Shown one piece after another: positions 23,818-36,589 of a stretch of 64,000 nucleotides of DNA. Numbering within the stretch: the first letter of the stretch is position 1; each line of letters opens with the position of its first letter. The translations under genes were made by a program, and so were the position numbers. The DNA is from Viola odorata (Eukaryota; Streptophyta; Magnoliopsida; Malpighiales; Violaceae), in contig OY829538.1 in the NCBI GenBank assembly GCA_963691705.1, positions 34,244,836-34,308,835 on the forward strand, given 5' to 3'. Below the pieces are notes generated by a model. The model was not told the DNA's origin. It searched no databases and was given only the letters and a program-made list of their open reading frames with translations.

Positions 23818-26302
23818 ATGGATTCCAACCCAGATCCCGCACTGTCCCAGTCTTCTAGCCTCCCATTTTCTACTCATAGGTGACTCTTCCCTTTCGCCAC
23901 CACTGATGCTTCCACCACTGTGCAAGAAGTTCCACCAGACATATACTCCTTTATCTCAGATGCCAGGACCTAGTTACTCTATCCCCCATTCGAGGGCACC
24001 CGCGATAGACGATGCAGGCAATCCTCTCGCGAATTCAATATCGGCCCTTCGAGCCCAGCTAGACCAGCTGACAGAACTAGCTGCAGGATTTACGCCTCAT
24101 GTTTCGGGACCTAGCGTGCCTTCTCATATAGTCTTTACTCCATCCATCGTCGCTGACTGACCACTATCACCTCGGCAATCCAGAGGTCTTCCTTTATCCC
24201 TACCTTTGACATCAGCCCCTGTCGGAGTCATGCAACTTGCGCATAAACGTGTTGAACCATCTGAGCAGCATAGGAGGGAAGCTCCTGTCCTTGAAGAGGA
24301 ACGATGGGACGGTGAATATAGAGATCATTGGGATAACAGGCGAGATGAGATGTTCAGGGACCCATCTCTTAGGCATAGTGAGAGATCGAGTAGCAGAAGA
24401 CATCGAACTCGAACGCCAAGAAGTCACAGCCGATCTCCTAGGCGGCATCGTGAATATGATTTTTGAGCTCAAAGGCAGCTTAACGAACTTTCTCCTCCTC
24501 GTCAACCACAGGGGATTCCTGATGATAACAACGGTCACCCATTCAGCCATCGTGTGAGACATCACCGGGTCAATCGGCATGTAAAACTTCTTGTGGAATC
24601 ATATGATGGCACGAAGGATCCTATTTCTCATCTTAATAAGGTGAAAGATTTTGTACAGTTTCAAACTCACAGTGACGCTGTGTTATGTCAAATCTTTGTA
24701 ATGACGCTATCTGGTGTAGCGCGTCTTTGGTTCGAGGGACTTCCGGCAGGTTCCATTGATAATTTTTCCCAACTGGAAGCTAAATTTTGGAGACGGTTCA
24801 TCACGGCTGTTCCTATTAGAAAATCTGCGGCAGCACTATTCGATATTCATCGAAAGCCATAAGAATCCTTGAAGGATTTTTTGAGTCATTTTGATCTGGA
24901 GATGTCGATAACGCCAGGGGTCACCATTGACTTCGCTGTCGAAGCTTTGAAGCATAATTGCCGTTATGAGAAGTTACGAGATACTTTAATGGTGGACCCA
25001 CAGTTGACTCTAGACGCATTAAGGCTGAAAGCCCACAATTATGCGAGAATGAAGGAAGAAGAGAATAGGGAACGAATCCAGAATGTATCCCAAGATACGC
25101 ATCCAGCCCCCAACGTCCGCGTTAGCGCAACTCCTGATACGCAGCCAACCTATGATTATGGGCAACGAAAGGACCACATCCCTAGAGCCTCAAATCGGTA
25201 GAGGGGTAACTTCTTGAGAGGAAGATTTGGGAATTCCCCTACCAGGAGGCAAGCGGATCCACCCAAGGGGCGAATATACGACCCTGACCTCCCTTCCCTC
25301 ATACTTCCAAGAGCAGAAATTTTGGCGATAGTTCAGCAGCGAAACCTGCCTATTCGTTACCCAGCTCCTGTGAAACCGGGAGTAATTATGGGAGGAAGGG
25401 AAAATGCATTCTGCAAGTTCCATAAAGTCAAAAGGCACTCCACGGACGTGTGCAGGGAATTGAAACTAGCGATAGAGTGCTTAGTTGAAGAAGGATACCT
25501 CGGGGAATTCGCCACTAAAATAAGGGAGGAGGTCAGGAACAATCCAGCAGATAAGGCGACTGGTGATAGGCAAGCGCCCTCTTACGCCACGGGAGCCAAC
25601 GCCATCCCTATTGGAAGAAATAAAGAAAAATTTGTGGTTAGCGAAGATGACGTTCCCATGATCAATATTATAGCAGGAGGCACTCTATATTTCGATGAAC
25701 CCGCAGCGTCAGCACCCGCGACGGGCGACAAACGAAAGAGAGAAAACGCGTTAGTAAAAAGTGAAGCAATAAGCGCGTTAGATCGAATGGTGCTATCATT
25801 CTCCGAAGAGGATGAGAAAGGCGTTGTCTACCCACACAACGATGCGCTAGTAGTCACACCCGTTATCGGCAATCATGGAGTCAGGAGAACCCTTGTTGAC
25901 AATGGGAGTGCGGTCAATCTGTTCTCGCTTGAAGCATACAACCTAATGAAGCGTCCAGATAGTGAGCTAACGCCTTGTAAAAAACCAATAATTGGAGTAG
26001 ACGGGGTCCCAATCCCGGTGGCAGGAGTTACAACGCTACCAGTATACTTTAAAGAGGATACGTACAAGCGGTCGGAGGAATTGTTGTTCCTGGTTGTAGA
26101 CCTGTCATTGCCTTACAACGCTATACTCGGGCGGCCATACCTCAACTGCTTTGGAGCCGTAATATCGCAAAAACATCTAAAGATGAAATTACCCTTCGTG
26201 GGATGGAGTGGTCTCGATCAAAGGGGACCAGAAGTTAGCTGCCGAGTGCTATTTACTCATGACCCAAAGGAGTTGCGATCGTTACGTGTGCGTAGCAGAT
26301 GA
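23818..26302 (+). pseudogene. Tat-A gag and aspartic protease
   Basis: Starts at ATG 23818 after the PBS leader, shifts frame before 23906, then continues in one frame. An Arg/Ser-rich segment (SERSSSRRHRTRTPRSHSRS) is followed by the capsid domain (VKLLVESYDGTKDPISHLNK; GVARLWFEGLPAGSIDNFSQ). Then comes a zinc-knuckle variant of form C-x2-H-x4-H-x4-C (CKFHKVKRHSTDVC, about 25412). The protease has LVDNGSAVNLF, D at 25898, and ILGRPYLN. In-frame stops lie at 24158, 24464, 24860 and 25199. A one-base insertion near 26190 throws the frame, so the pol part continues in another frame from 26208. Confidence 0.88.
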
Positions 26303-27668
26303 TCCCTTCGAGGATAGAGAGGAAAAGTGTACTCAGCCAGTAGACAACATGAGGCCAATTCCCGTTAGCGGAGTCAAAGAAGTAAATTTTCTAGTTAGCA
26401 AAAAATTGAACGCAGAAGAAAGCGCACAGCTAGCTCGATTATTGAATAAATGTAAAGGAGAATTCGCGTGGAAGCCAACAGATATGCTTGGAATTTTGTG
26501 AGAAACAACAGAACATGGACTCAACGTTAACCCTAACGCCAAGCCTGTTCAGCAAAAGCGGCGAGCTTTCTCTCAAGAAAAGATGATAGCCATCGAGAAA
26601 GAGATATCAAAACTCATGGATGCTGGCTTCATCCGAGAAGTCCAGTACCCGACGTGGTTGGCTAATCCTGTCCTAGTCCCAAAACCTAATGGAGATTGGC
26701 GTATGTGCATTGACTTCACTAATTTGAACGACGTCTGTCCCAAAGACTGCTATCCTCTTCCTCGAATTGATCAGTTGGTCGACCAAACCGCGGGGTACGC
26801 CTATCTAAGCTCTTTAGATGCTAACTCGGGATATCACCAAATTCCCATGGCCGTAGAGGACGAAGAGAAAACCGCCTTCATCACGCCAAAGGCCACTTAT
26901 TGCTACACAGTAATGCCGTTTGGATTGAAAAATGCTGGGGCAACATTCCAGCGCATGGCAAATAAAGTTTGTGAAAAGAAGATTGGGGAAAAGGTGGAGG
27001 CTTACGTGGATGATATACTTGTCAAAAGCCGAAGCTTTGAGGACCATGTGACTGATTTGGAAGAAGTTTTCAACGTGATGAGAGAATACAAGATGAAGTT
27101 GAATCCCCAAAAATGCATGTTTGCATTTCAAACAGGCAAATTCTTAGGCTACGTGGTCAGCCAGAAAGGCATCCAACCTAACCCTTCGAAAGTAAAAGCG
27201 ATTCAGGACATGATATCTCCGCGAACCGTCAAAGAAGTGCAAAAGCTCACAGGACGCATCATTGCGTTAGGGCGGTTTATCTCCAAACAAGGCGAAAAGT
27301 GCCTACCCTTCTTTAAAGTCATTCGCAGGAGAGCCCCCTTTGGGTAGACAAAAGAATGTGAAGAAGCGTTTGCCGGCATGAAAGCCTACCTCTCGTCTGA
27401 CCTGGTGTTGACAAGACCTGAACTAGGCGACGCCTAATACTTGTATCTGGGTGTCGCCGACGAGATGGTCAGTGCTGTCCTTGTACGAAGTGATAGACAT
27501 ATTCATCGCCCTGTATTCTTTGTCAGTCACATACTGAAAGATGCTGAATTGCGGTACACTCACATTGAGAAAGTAGCGTTTTCCCTCGTACAGGCAACAC
27601 GGAAGATGGATACCTGAGTCTTCAGGAAGAATGCTGATCATCCTGTCGTAGTACTCACTAATCAACCA
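26208..27668 (+). pseudogene. Tat-A reverse transcriptase and first RNase H
   Basis: RT carries VPKPNGDWRMCIDFTNLN, SLDANSGYHQIPM, VMPFGLKNAGATFQRM and the catalytic YVDD at 27003-27014. The conventional RNase H follows (GVADEMVSAVLV...VFFVSHILKDAELRYTHIEK). Stops interrupt it at 26499 (TGA), 27345 (TAG), 27435-27437 (TAA) and near 27616 (TGA). This domain is degenerate in Tat elements generally, the second RNase H taking over. Confidence 0.9.
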
Positions 27669-29441
27669 TTGGGGAAAATTCTTAGGAAACCTAAGTCTTC
27701 AGGAAGAATGCTGATTTGGGCAATCGAACTTGAGCAGTATGGGTTGCAATATAAGGCCAGACCATCCATCAAAGCCCAAGCGTTAGCAGACTTTATAGTA
27801 GAATGCACATTTACGCAAGGGCTACCGGTGGACCCACCGGAAGGGGAAGTGGAAGATTCAGATCTCCCGTCCCCAGACACTTACAGTGATACATGGATCA
27901 TCTACGTGGACGGAGCTAAAAATCAAGAGTTAGTTGGCGCTGGAATTTTCATGATTGGACCTGATGACATACAGATGCGCTATGGCATCAGAATTTTACA
28001 GCCGCTGTCCAACAACGCGGCCGAGTACGAAGCATTACTGGCCGAACTCAGAATAGGCAACAATTTCTTCATTGAAGCTACACGCGATGCAGGAACAATG
28101 CGCGATCCGCAGCTAAAGATACGGGGGGACTCTAAATTGATAATAGATCAAGTCTTGGGAAATTCCCAAGCCCGAGAACCCATCATGATCCAATACCTTG
28201 CAAAGGTAAAACGTGAGCTAATAGAGGCACAGGGAAAGGGCATTCAAGTCTGCTTCGAGCATATTCCTCGAGAAGATAATAGTGAGGCTGATAATCTCGC
28301 TAAAATGGCAGCTAACCCGGCAGCCTCCATACCCAAAGATGTGCACTACGGTGAGATACCAGTGCCCTCTTTCATGGAAGAACAAGTGTCTCTTTGTGTG
28401 GAAGAAGTGGAGAGCGATTGGAGAATCCCTGTTGTGAAATATTTGAAACATGATGAGCTGCCAGTAGATAGCACCGAAAAGAGGAAATTTTTGAAACAAG
28501 CGGCACGGTGCACATACTACAATGGAGAGTTGATTCGAAAATGTTTCTCTCATCCAGCCGCAAAGTGCATAACGGAGCAGGAAGGCCTCCACACTTTGAG
28601 AGAAATCCACGAAGGAGTATGCGGCATGCACGTGGCTGGTGACACCCTAGCGGCACAGGTCTTTCGTTCAGGATTTTACTGGCCCACCATTTGCAGAGAC
28701 TGTCACAACTTTGTGAAATCTTGTCAGAAATGTCAGGAATACGCCAAGATCCCTCGAAGACCAACCGTGGAAATCTCAGAAATTGTTGCCCCTTCCCCGT
28801 TTGCCAAATGGGGAATCGATATTTTAGGCCCGTTTCCAAAGGCCAGGTCCCAACTAAAATTTGTGGTTGTGGCGGTAGATTATTTCACGAGATGGTCAGA
28901 AGTAGAGGCGGTAGCCAACATTACGACGGAAAGAATTTGACGTTTCTTTAAATATCAAGTCATAATGCGATTTGGGGTACCTCGCATATTGGTCAGTGAC
29001 AACGGAACACAATTCACGAGCAAATTTTTCAGAAATCAGTGTGCGGAATTCCAAATCGAACAAAGATTCTCTTCTGTAGCGCACCCGCAAACCAACGGTC
29101 AGGCTGAAGTGACCAATCGTAGTATCCTCAGTGGCATCAAGAGGAACCTAGAAGGTTCTAGAAAGAAATGGGCAGTTGAACTACCTTATGTAATGTGGGC
29201 CTATCGCATGACCGTCAAAACTACCACAGGAGAAACCCCCTTTGCGTTAGCCTTTGGCACAGAGGCTGTTACGCCGGTAGAAATTGGCACCTTAAGCCTT
29301 CGAGTGGCATATTTCAATGAAGAAATAAATGAAGAAAGGTTACATGCTAACCTTGACGCGCTGCCAGAGGTACAAGAGGAGGCTCTCTTGAAAACCTTAC
29401 ATTACAAAAGAAAAATGGCGCAATATCATGCTAGAAGCTAA
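27669..29441 (+). pseudogene. Tat-A archaeal-type RNase H and integrase
   Basis: The second RNase H reads WIIYVDGAKNQELVGAGIFM, SNNAAEYEALLAEL and PREDNSEADNLAKMA. Integrase has its HHCC finger (GMHVAGDTLAAQ...CQKCQEYAK), the first Asp in KWGIDILGPFP, the second in LVSDNGTQFTS and the Glu in AHPQTNGQAEVTNRS. A TGA at 28938 replaces an expected Trp. The C-terminal integrase domain present in Tat-B (about 226 bp) is deleted: the frame ends at 29439-29441 shortly after MAQYH. Confidence 0.92.
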
Positions 29442-29540
29442 TCTCTCCTGTTTGACATTGTTAACATTGCTCTAACGCATGAATGAAAGGTATTTCTTGT
29501 GCACATTATGACCAATCATATACAGATAATGAAGAATACC

Positions 29541-30035
29541 AGGAGTGAAAATTCTATCCTTGTGATGGCTGGTCCTGATCAGATAGCTCACTAAGACGAG
29601 GCACGCCCTGGCATAAATAGCGTTGGGAGTGAAAATCCTATCCTTGTGGTAACCGTGCAAACACAGACGGCCCATTAAGACGAGGCACACCCCAACGCCC
29701 CCGGGAGTGAAAATCCTATCCTTGTGGCAACCGTGCTCACATAGACGACCCACTAAGACGAGGCAAGTCCCGACATCCTTGGGAGTGAAAATCCTATCCT
29801 TGTGGTAGCCGTGCTCACATAGGCGGGCCATTAAGGCGAGGCACGCCCCAAGGAGGTAGTAACTCTGTCCTGGAAGTGAAAATCCTATCCTTGTAGTAAC
29901 CGTGCTCACACAAACGGACCACTAAGATGAGGCACGCTCCAGGAACGCGAGGTTTCAATGCTTGGGAGTGAAAATCCTATCCTTGTGATGGCCGATCGTG
30001 ATCAGACGGCTCACTAAGACGAGGCACGCCCCAAG
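29541..30035. repeat. Six-unit tandem array between convergent genes (Tat-A)
   Basis: Units start at 29543, 29627, 29705, 29783, 29873 and 29966, each opening GAGTGAAAATCCTATCCTTG or a close variant and closing near AAGACGAGGCACG. The first and last units share a GATGGC...CTGATCAGA core, while the inner four share an AACCGTGCTCACA-type core: an A-B-B-B-B-A order. It lies between the pol end and the 3' end of antisense g1. Confidence 0.92.
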
Positions 30036-30658
30036 CCAATCGTTGCCATTTGAAACAAGGAGAGATATCCCAGCTAGTAACCGAACGGTTGATACCCGGT
30101 GAAGTTGGGCTGGAGAGATGTCTCTATCGCAACAACTACAATATCATAGACAAACTTAGCAAGGCTAAGTGATCCCCCTAACAACAAAGGGTGGCGTTAA
30201 GCTATATGCGGCAGGAATGGAAATAATAATTTTGTTCGTTGGAACATCATCAAAGAGATAATGATAATGCAGAATTAAATTCCTGATTCTCAAACAAAGA
30301 AAAAAGCACGTAGAGGCACTGCAGGAAAGTCTTCCTCAGAAAATGAGCTGGTGTGACTGTCATAGAAGTGCTAAGTCTCTAAAGACAGAAATATCTTGGC
30401 AATCATAATTGACGTGCGCATGCAAACACAACGGTTGACTAACCACATAAGGTACGATGTCCACATTATTGTGATCTTCGTAATAAAGCCTACTAACCAT
30501 GATTGTGGCAGTAATATCATGAGACAAGACCAGCAAAGAAATCATAGACAAAAAGCAATGGCTTGAAGAGAAATTGATATCGTCAGAATCACAAAATATC
30601 CTCACAAGGATAGACAAAAACATATCAACAGCAAAAATCAAGAAGCAAAGCGCGAGAC
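30036..30658. other. Tat-A spacer downstream of antisense g1
   Basis: Non-coding. Its first part (for example GTTGATACCCGGTGAAG) has a counterpart in Tat-B after the array, so it belongs to the element. It would be the 3' flank of the antisense transcript of g1. Confidence 0.5.
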
Positions 30659-33019
30659 CTACGGAGCGGCTGACGCGTTATTTTCCCTCTGTTTGGCGGC
30701 CTTTGAACTGTAGAAATCCTCGTCGGACACGTGTAAGGACCTCTCCTCAAAATATGCAGAAAGAGCGTCAATCTGAAGGTGGTCCAACCCGTGATGGCGT
30801 ATGAAGCCCTTAGACATAAGCATTGCCCCCTCCTTCAGATACCAACGGCATTTCTCAGCAGAAAGGCTAAGGTCAGCAGCCAATTCAGCGTTTCTCTGCC
30901 TTTCTAACGCTAGCCCAGCCTCTCCCTTAGAAAGGCGTGTGCTTAAAGCGACACTCCTATGTTTTTCTTCCCCTAACGTGAGCCTGGCAGCCTCTGCCTC
31001 TTGCTTAGCAGCATTAGCCTCTTGCCTAGCCGCCTCTGCCTCTTGCCTGGCAGCCATCGCAGCGTCCAAAAGACCTTGATGCTCAGTCATCAATCTGTCT
31101 ATTTCTCTCTGCTTGTCCGCCGCCTCCGTAGCGTTAGCCTCCTCCATGTAATGAGCATGACAGAAGGAAGAAAACATCTGAGAGCGAAGGAAATCCATGC
31201 GCCCCTGGTGACTCTTGGCTAAAAATACATCCCTTTCCCTTTGATGTGACATTATTCGAGCCGCCAATAGAGATGTAGATGCAAGAATAGCCTCAGCGCT
31301 ATCAGTATCTAAGGCTTGAAATCCATGCGCCCCTGGTGACTCTTGGCTTTCTCTCTAAGGCCACCCAGGTTAACGCGATGAGTGGGAAAGCTGGGAGGAG
31401 CGTACGGAGTTACGCCAACTATAAAGTTAGAAGCAGAATTGTCCCTCGAGGCAGCAAGCGGGGACAAAGGAACAAAAAACAGTGTAGGAGGAGAAGGAGG
31501 GCAGTCAGCAGAGCCCTCTACGCTAGAGACAAAAGACTCACCACCGCCGATTGTCTCATAACCCAGCATGTCTGAACTAAAACCTACAGCACCAGAGGTA
31601 GAATGGAGGGGAGAGTCAGCAAAAGCATGGGGATCGATAGCAGGGTCAACACTTTGAGGTTGCCTGAAAGGAGCACCACCCCCTGTGGCAGTCGTCAAGG
31701 GTGGATTAACGCCGGATGACGACGGGCTACTTTGAAGGTCATGGCGAACCTTCTTCCGGCGCTCGGCAAGCTCACTCGCAAAGGACATGCCTTCGTGAGG
31801 AAGAGAATGAGTGTAAGTGGGGCCAACTTCCTAAGAAAATGAAAAATAATAAGGAAACGACAAAAGAACGAAGAAACCAGGAGTGGCAGCAAATAGATAT
31901 ACCAGAGCAGAAGGAGAAACCAAAGGAATTCCGATAGGAATCAAACCAGTAGACACTTCTGAAGAAGCGGTAGCCTAAGAAAGAGTGAGGGGTACGACGA
32001 TTACTTTTCTACTTCTTTTCCTTCTCGTAACGCGCGCTCGTGAAGACGACACTTGAATAGTGCTGACAGTAGCGGCAACTCCTTAAGAAAGCGGCACGAC
32101 TAAAGTAACACCGATAGCCCCACCCTCAGCGGCAGTAGCAGCAGCGGCGGTAGCCTGGGCCCTTCTCACTTGCTACCTTCTCTTTTTCCTCCGAATGTAT
32201 TCGGGCTCCCAACCGGGCGGAACCACTGCATAGTCATGAAAAACATTAGCGTTAGCACTTCCCAGCAACGCGAAGAAAGAAGGATAAACACTCACCCATT
32301 TTACACTCTGTAACTGTCACCCCGTTTGCCACTTTACGAGTGACAATGCTAAAGTCCATTTCGAGCAGCGTCTTTAGCCAACTATCCTCCGGATCGGAGA
32401 GTGGTTTTCTGCTACCCCAGGCCCCATCTTTGATTTCTTCATCGAAACTGGTCCTCCACAAAGGCTCGGGCAGGTTAACAACAAAAAATTCTTCTTTCCA
32501 ACGAGGAACAGAAGACTCGATACCCATAAGTTTCCAAGTAAAGGGCTTCAGTGAGTCATCGTCATAGCGGGGTGATATTGATATTACCACCTTACGAGAA
32601 TACAATTGAAAAATATCATGAAGCAACGGTAGCGAAGGGGACTCAATCCCTTTGAACCGGCATAACGCCGCAAAAGTACTGACAATGCAAATTACGTTAG
32701 GACTCAGTTGGGCCGGATTCAAGTCAGAATCGGCCAGCAACAGTTTTACAAGTGGGTCAAGGGGAAGCCGAAACCCATGGTCAAACAGCTTGGCATACAA
32801 TATCCTACTATTATCGGGCAATGCACTATTAAGGCGGAGAGGGTCAGAAGCAACACTAGTAGAGTAAGCCTGAGGAAACTGAACATTGAAATCGGACAGA
32901 CAACGATGAACTAAGGGCAAAGTGTAAAGAGAAGTGGGGGTATTATTGATTTTCTCCTCCCCAACAGATTTTTGGGAACTTTCCCCCTCTGCAGATTTTG
33001 AAGAACAAGTCTTCGCCAT
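30659..33019 (-). pseudogene. Tat-A antisense gene g1 (three exons, broken)
   Basis: Exon 1 is 33019-32296, intron 1 is 32295-32226 (70 nt, GTGAGT...GCAG), exon 2 is 32225-31903, intron 2 is 31902-31831 (GTATAT...TTAG), and exon 3 runs from 31830 to 30659. Phases match Tat-B exactly. Exon 1 is open and encodes about 241 residues with DHGFRLPLDPLVKLLLADS and NPAQLSPNVICIVSTF, resembling the 'putative gypsy type transposon' family (PF04195 type). Exon 2 is basic then Ala-rich, with stops at 32173-32175, 32083-32085 and 31975-31977. Exon 3 is Pro/Ser-rich then a long coiled coil (AARQEAEAARQEANAAKQEA), and is frameshifted by a 31-bp duplicate segment at 31319-31349. Confidence 0.8.
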
Positions 33020-33193
33020 AACCAGTAAAAAAGAAAAAAAAAAGAGTAAGAGAAGGAAGTAATACGTGTACCTTCATGAAAGAAACCCCAAGAATCCCAG
33101 AACAAAGAAGAAGGAGCGGCGTAAGTTATTTTCGGAAGGAAGCAGTGAGCGAAGAAGGAGATAAAAAAGAAAAAAGAAGGCGGGGAAAAAATA

Positions 33194-33202
33194 TTATATA
33201 TA
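33194..33202 (-). promoter_or_regulatory. TATA box of antisense g1 (Tat-A)
   Basis: Reads TATATATAA on the minus strand about 175 nt upstream of the g1 ATG. The same box lies at the matching place in Tat-B (56778-56786). A palindromic G-box-type GACACGTGTC lies further upstream at 33368-33377. Confidence 0.6.
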
Positions 33203-36200
33203 ACCCTAAAAGGGTTGAAAAGGCGTGACCAGTTAATAACTGACACATGGCAAGGTAGCATAATGGAAGGACGCGACACGCGCGAAGGACACAACTTCAA
33301 AAGAGAGACGCTTCAGTCTTTGTTACTCCCTAGAAGGTGCCTATCTCAAACGCTTCATCACAAGAAAGACACGTGTCCTTTCTCATAATTACTTTTCGAT
33401 CGCATTAACGAGGGGATTCATAGCATTTAATGCTCTAAAAAGTAGCACCAGCTCTGACACGCGGTCTCAAGAAATGGTGCGATAGGAGAAAATGTCAGCA
33501 AAGCATAAGGAACATCGATAATACATCAAAACCCAGCGTTTGAGGAAAAAACAACAATGATCTCATGGAGTTAGCCTTATTACAAGAATAACAATGTCAA
33601 ATGTCTTTGGGGAGCGATTGATTGAAGACTAAACAAATACAGATAAGAAGAGGATAGCAATCAAGAGTAAGGTCGTTACGCGCTACCGCCACCGCCGTCA
33701 CCAGACTTCTCTCCCTCTAAGGCAGACGCATCGTCTCCATTCTTATTAACTTTGTCTATTATGGCAGAGGCATAATCGGTAATCTTGGCTAGATTGGAGG
33801 AATCACTCCCGAAATGGGCAGCGAGCCCAGAAGTAAGGGCCTCTATAACCTTCTTTTTCCAACGCTCCATCCTTAGTGGAAGCCTGGAAAATTACTCATC
33901 TCGAGCCAGCATCTCTTCACGAAGAAGAAGATTTTTCTTCTTTTCCAAAGCCAACTCTGCCTCCAGAGTATCGACTTTCGCTTTCCCTTTAGATTTTTCT
34001 CTACTCAGCTCCTTTTACGAATCGTCATAAAGAAGCGTCAGCAACCTCGTTTGGTCTATTCTGAGCGCACATTGCGCGGGCAGAATCTCACAGTTCGCTA
34101 TCAAAAGCCTCTACCGCATAATGAAAGTAGCGGAAGATATCTAGAGAATCATTCACAACGTGCCTGCAGCGAGCCCTTGGTGAAAGCTGGAGAAATTTCT
34201 CTTTCTCTAAAGAAGAGCTCATCATTTCTCCTATCAGGGGCGCTGTGAATTCGTCTCTTGAGAAGGGATTTTGCACCCCTGCAGCGCGAAGACCGTTGAC
34301 GCCAAATCCATGCCATAGCGCGGAGTCCCTTGGGGGCCATCAAGAGAGAGATTGATCATCGGAGTCGGAGGGGAGCCTTTATTACTCACCTCTGAGATAG
34401 AAGTGAAAAACAATTGGGAGGAACCTTGAGCGGTGGCTCAAGAGCTAGAGAAGTCATTGTCGCCACATCTGGAATAAATTGAGAAATGGGAGAGTCAGGA
34501 GCATTAGGTGGCGGAGGGGAATTTGCCACCACCGAGACTGTAGAAGTGATAGGAGGGCAGACAGTTGGCACGTCAGCAACTTTCACCGGTTGAGAAGTGC
34601 TTGCCACAGAAGAAACGACAGGCGCTACGGTAACCTTTACGTTAGCATGGCCAGAAGAGGCCCCGGTAGCCCGCTCATTCATGCCTACTCTGAGTCTCTT
34701 TCGCTGAAGCTAGGAGGCATGACAAAGGTCTAGTTTGGCATCCATGTCCTCGCCTTGGCTGCTATCGTCACTGTCAATTATTCGAGTCGAAGGCTGATTT
34801 ATATTTATCCCTCCATGACGAGGCGGTAGCCAATTGTCGATAAAGCGAGAAGCTCGTGCGGAGATAACGCGCCCCCGTCCTCTCCCAGCGACTGTCTTAG
34901 TTTTTCCCCTCTTGGGTGGAACGCCTCGAGGACCGGAATGCACGGCAGGAGGAGAGGCCGGTATCATTCTGAGCGGCATCACATTCAAAGGAGCGTTAGC
35001 TCCTTCTGATGGCTGACCATCAGTATCTCCTGATAAGAGAATGTATGAGAACAATAAAAAAAGTGGGATAGGGAAACGTGAAGAAAGACAAACTCACCCA
35101 TAATGCACTCGTTCAGAAGTTTGTATGAGGCGAACTCCCGAATGCGATAGCGTATACTCTTATCCAGCAAAGCGTTAGCTTGATCCAGCTCACTTCTAGT
35201 CAGCACCACTGGGTTTGCCCAAAGGGGACCTATAAGCTCTTGATTAAAACCACAGCGCCACCAATAGGATGGTAGCTCAAGAACGAAGAAGCTATTTTTC
35301 CAGTCAGCTCCTCTCAAAGCCACAAAATCGCTGCCAGAATGACTGCACACACGCGTCATCCTACCTTGGAGTAATACTGATTAAACAATCGTGACAGGTC
35401 ATGCTAATGAATTTGCGAAATAAATTGAGAGATGGGGCGAGAATGCCCTCCAACTTGCTAGCGCGAAGAAAGGCATAAACCCCACACCAGGAAGAAGGAG
35501 TTATCTGGGCAGGATTAAGCTTGTATTCCCGTAGTAGTGCTGCTATTGAAGCATGGACTGGGAGGCAAAAACCCTAGAGGAACATTTTAAAATAAACTAA
35601 TCTATAGTTCCCCCACAGTGGATCGTGAAGACCTATGTCGCTCTCGGGAACGGTAGGGACACACCCAGGAGGGAAAGTGACACCGTTTTCCTCCAATTCA
35701 GCGTTTAAAACCGCATCACAAGAGAAAATACTGGATGATTGTACGATTTTCAGATCCACGTGTCGCGCCCCCGAAAATTTAAAACAATTCGCGAGTGTGC
35801 AACGAAATTTGAGACCTTACAATGCTCGGCGTAAAAGGGACGCCTAGCAGCATGCAATGAAGTCGCCACCCTAATTTGGTTGCTAGGCTTAGGGAACCCT
35901 AATTGTCATGGCATAGGAAATATAATAAGTAAAAAACTAAAGGCACAAAAAAAAGGGTCTGGACCCCAGACAAAGGTTCGGGGTCGTATTATGGTCTCGG
36001 GAAGGTGTTAGGCACCCGAGACACATCCGAAAACGGTTACCGGTTGATGAGAGAGGTGTTTAAAAAGGTGTTTGAGAAATGCGTTTTGAAAAAGGGGGCC
36101 CTCAGAGGAATCGTCACTTTAGTCTTTATTATGATCGTGATGGGACTGAATTTTCCGTAAGACTGAATGAGCGCCCTCTTTTTTCATCATCGGGCCATGC

Positions 36201-36589
36201 ATGCTTAGATTAGTTACTACGTGATCCTAACATGGATTGCTAACAGAGTACCATTTTAAATGATGGATTTAAAACGATAGTTTGCTGTGGGATCGAAAGT
36301 CCCCATGTACATGCAGTCAATATAAGCGAGAAGTAAAATCACATGAACGCGGCATTTTAAGACAGTCTTTAAACACGTTGTGCATGTGGGTTGATTTTAG
36401 TTCTAGCAGTTCTATATATCATGCATACGATGGATATTTGCAGAAAGCATCGAATAAATAAAAAGGAATCGAAAGGCTTACTTTCGAGCGAGGCTTGAAA
36501 CTAAAACCTGCAAAATGAGAGTGTTAGCGATAGCTCGAGAAATAAATAAGCAATTTATGAGTGCAAGAATTTAAATGACAGTTGATTGT

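Noticed and set aside
24212..24580. Minus-strand open frame over Tat-A gag (and similar at 48466-48837 and 61573-61902)
   Set aside because: Shadow of the Arg/Ser-rich gag segment on the opposite strand; it follows gag codon structure and has no upstream promoter-like box.
29541..30035. Regularly spaced repeats resembling a CRISPR array
   Set aside because: Units differ in two types, spacers are related to each other, and the context is a plant retrotransposon. It is a tandem array, not CRISPR.
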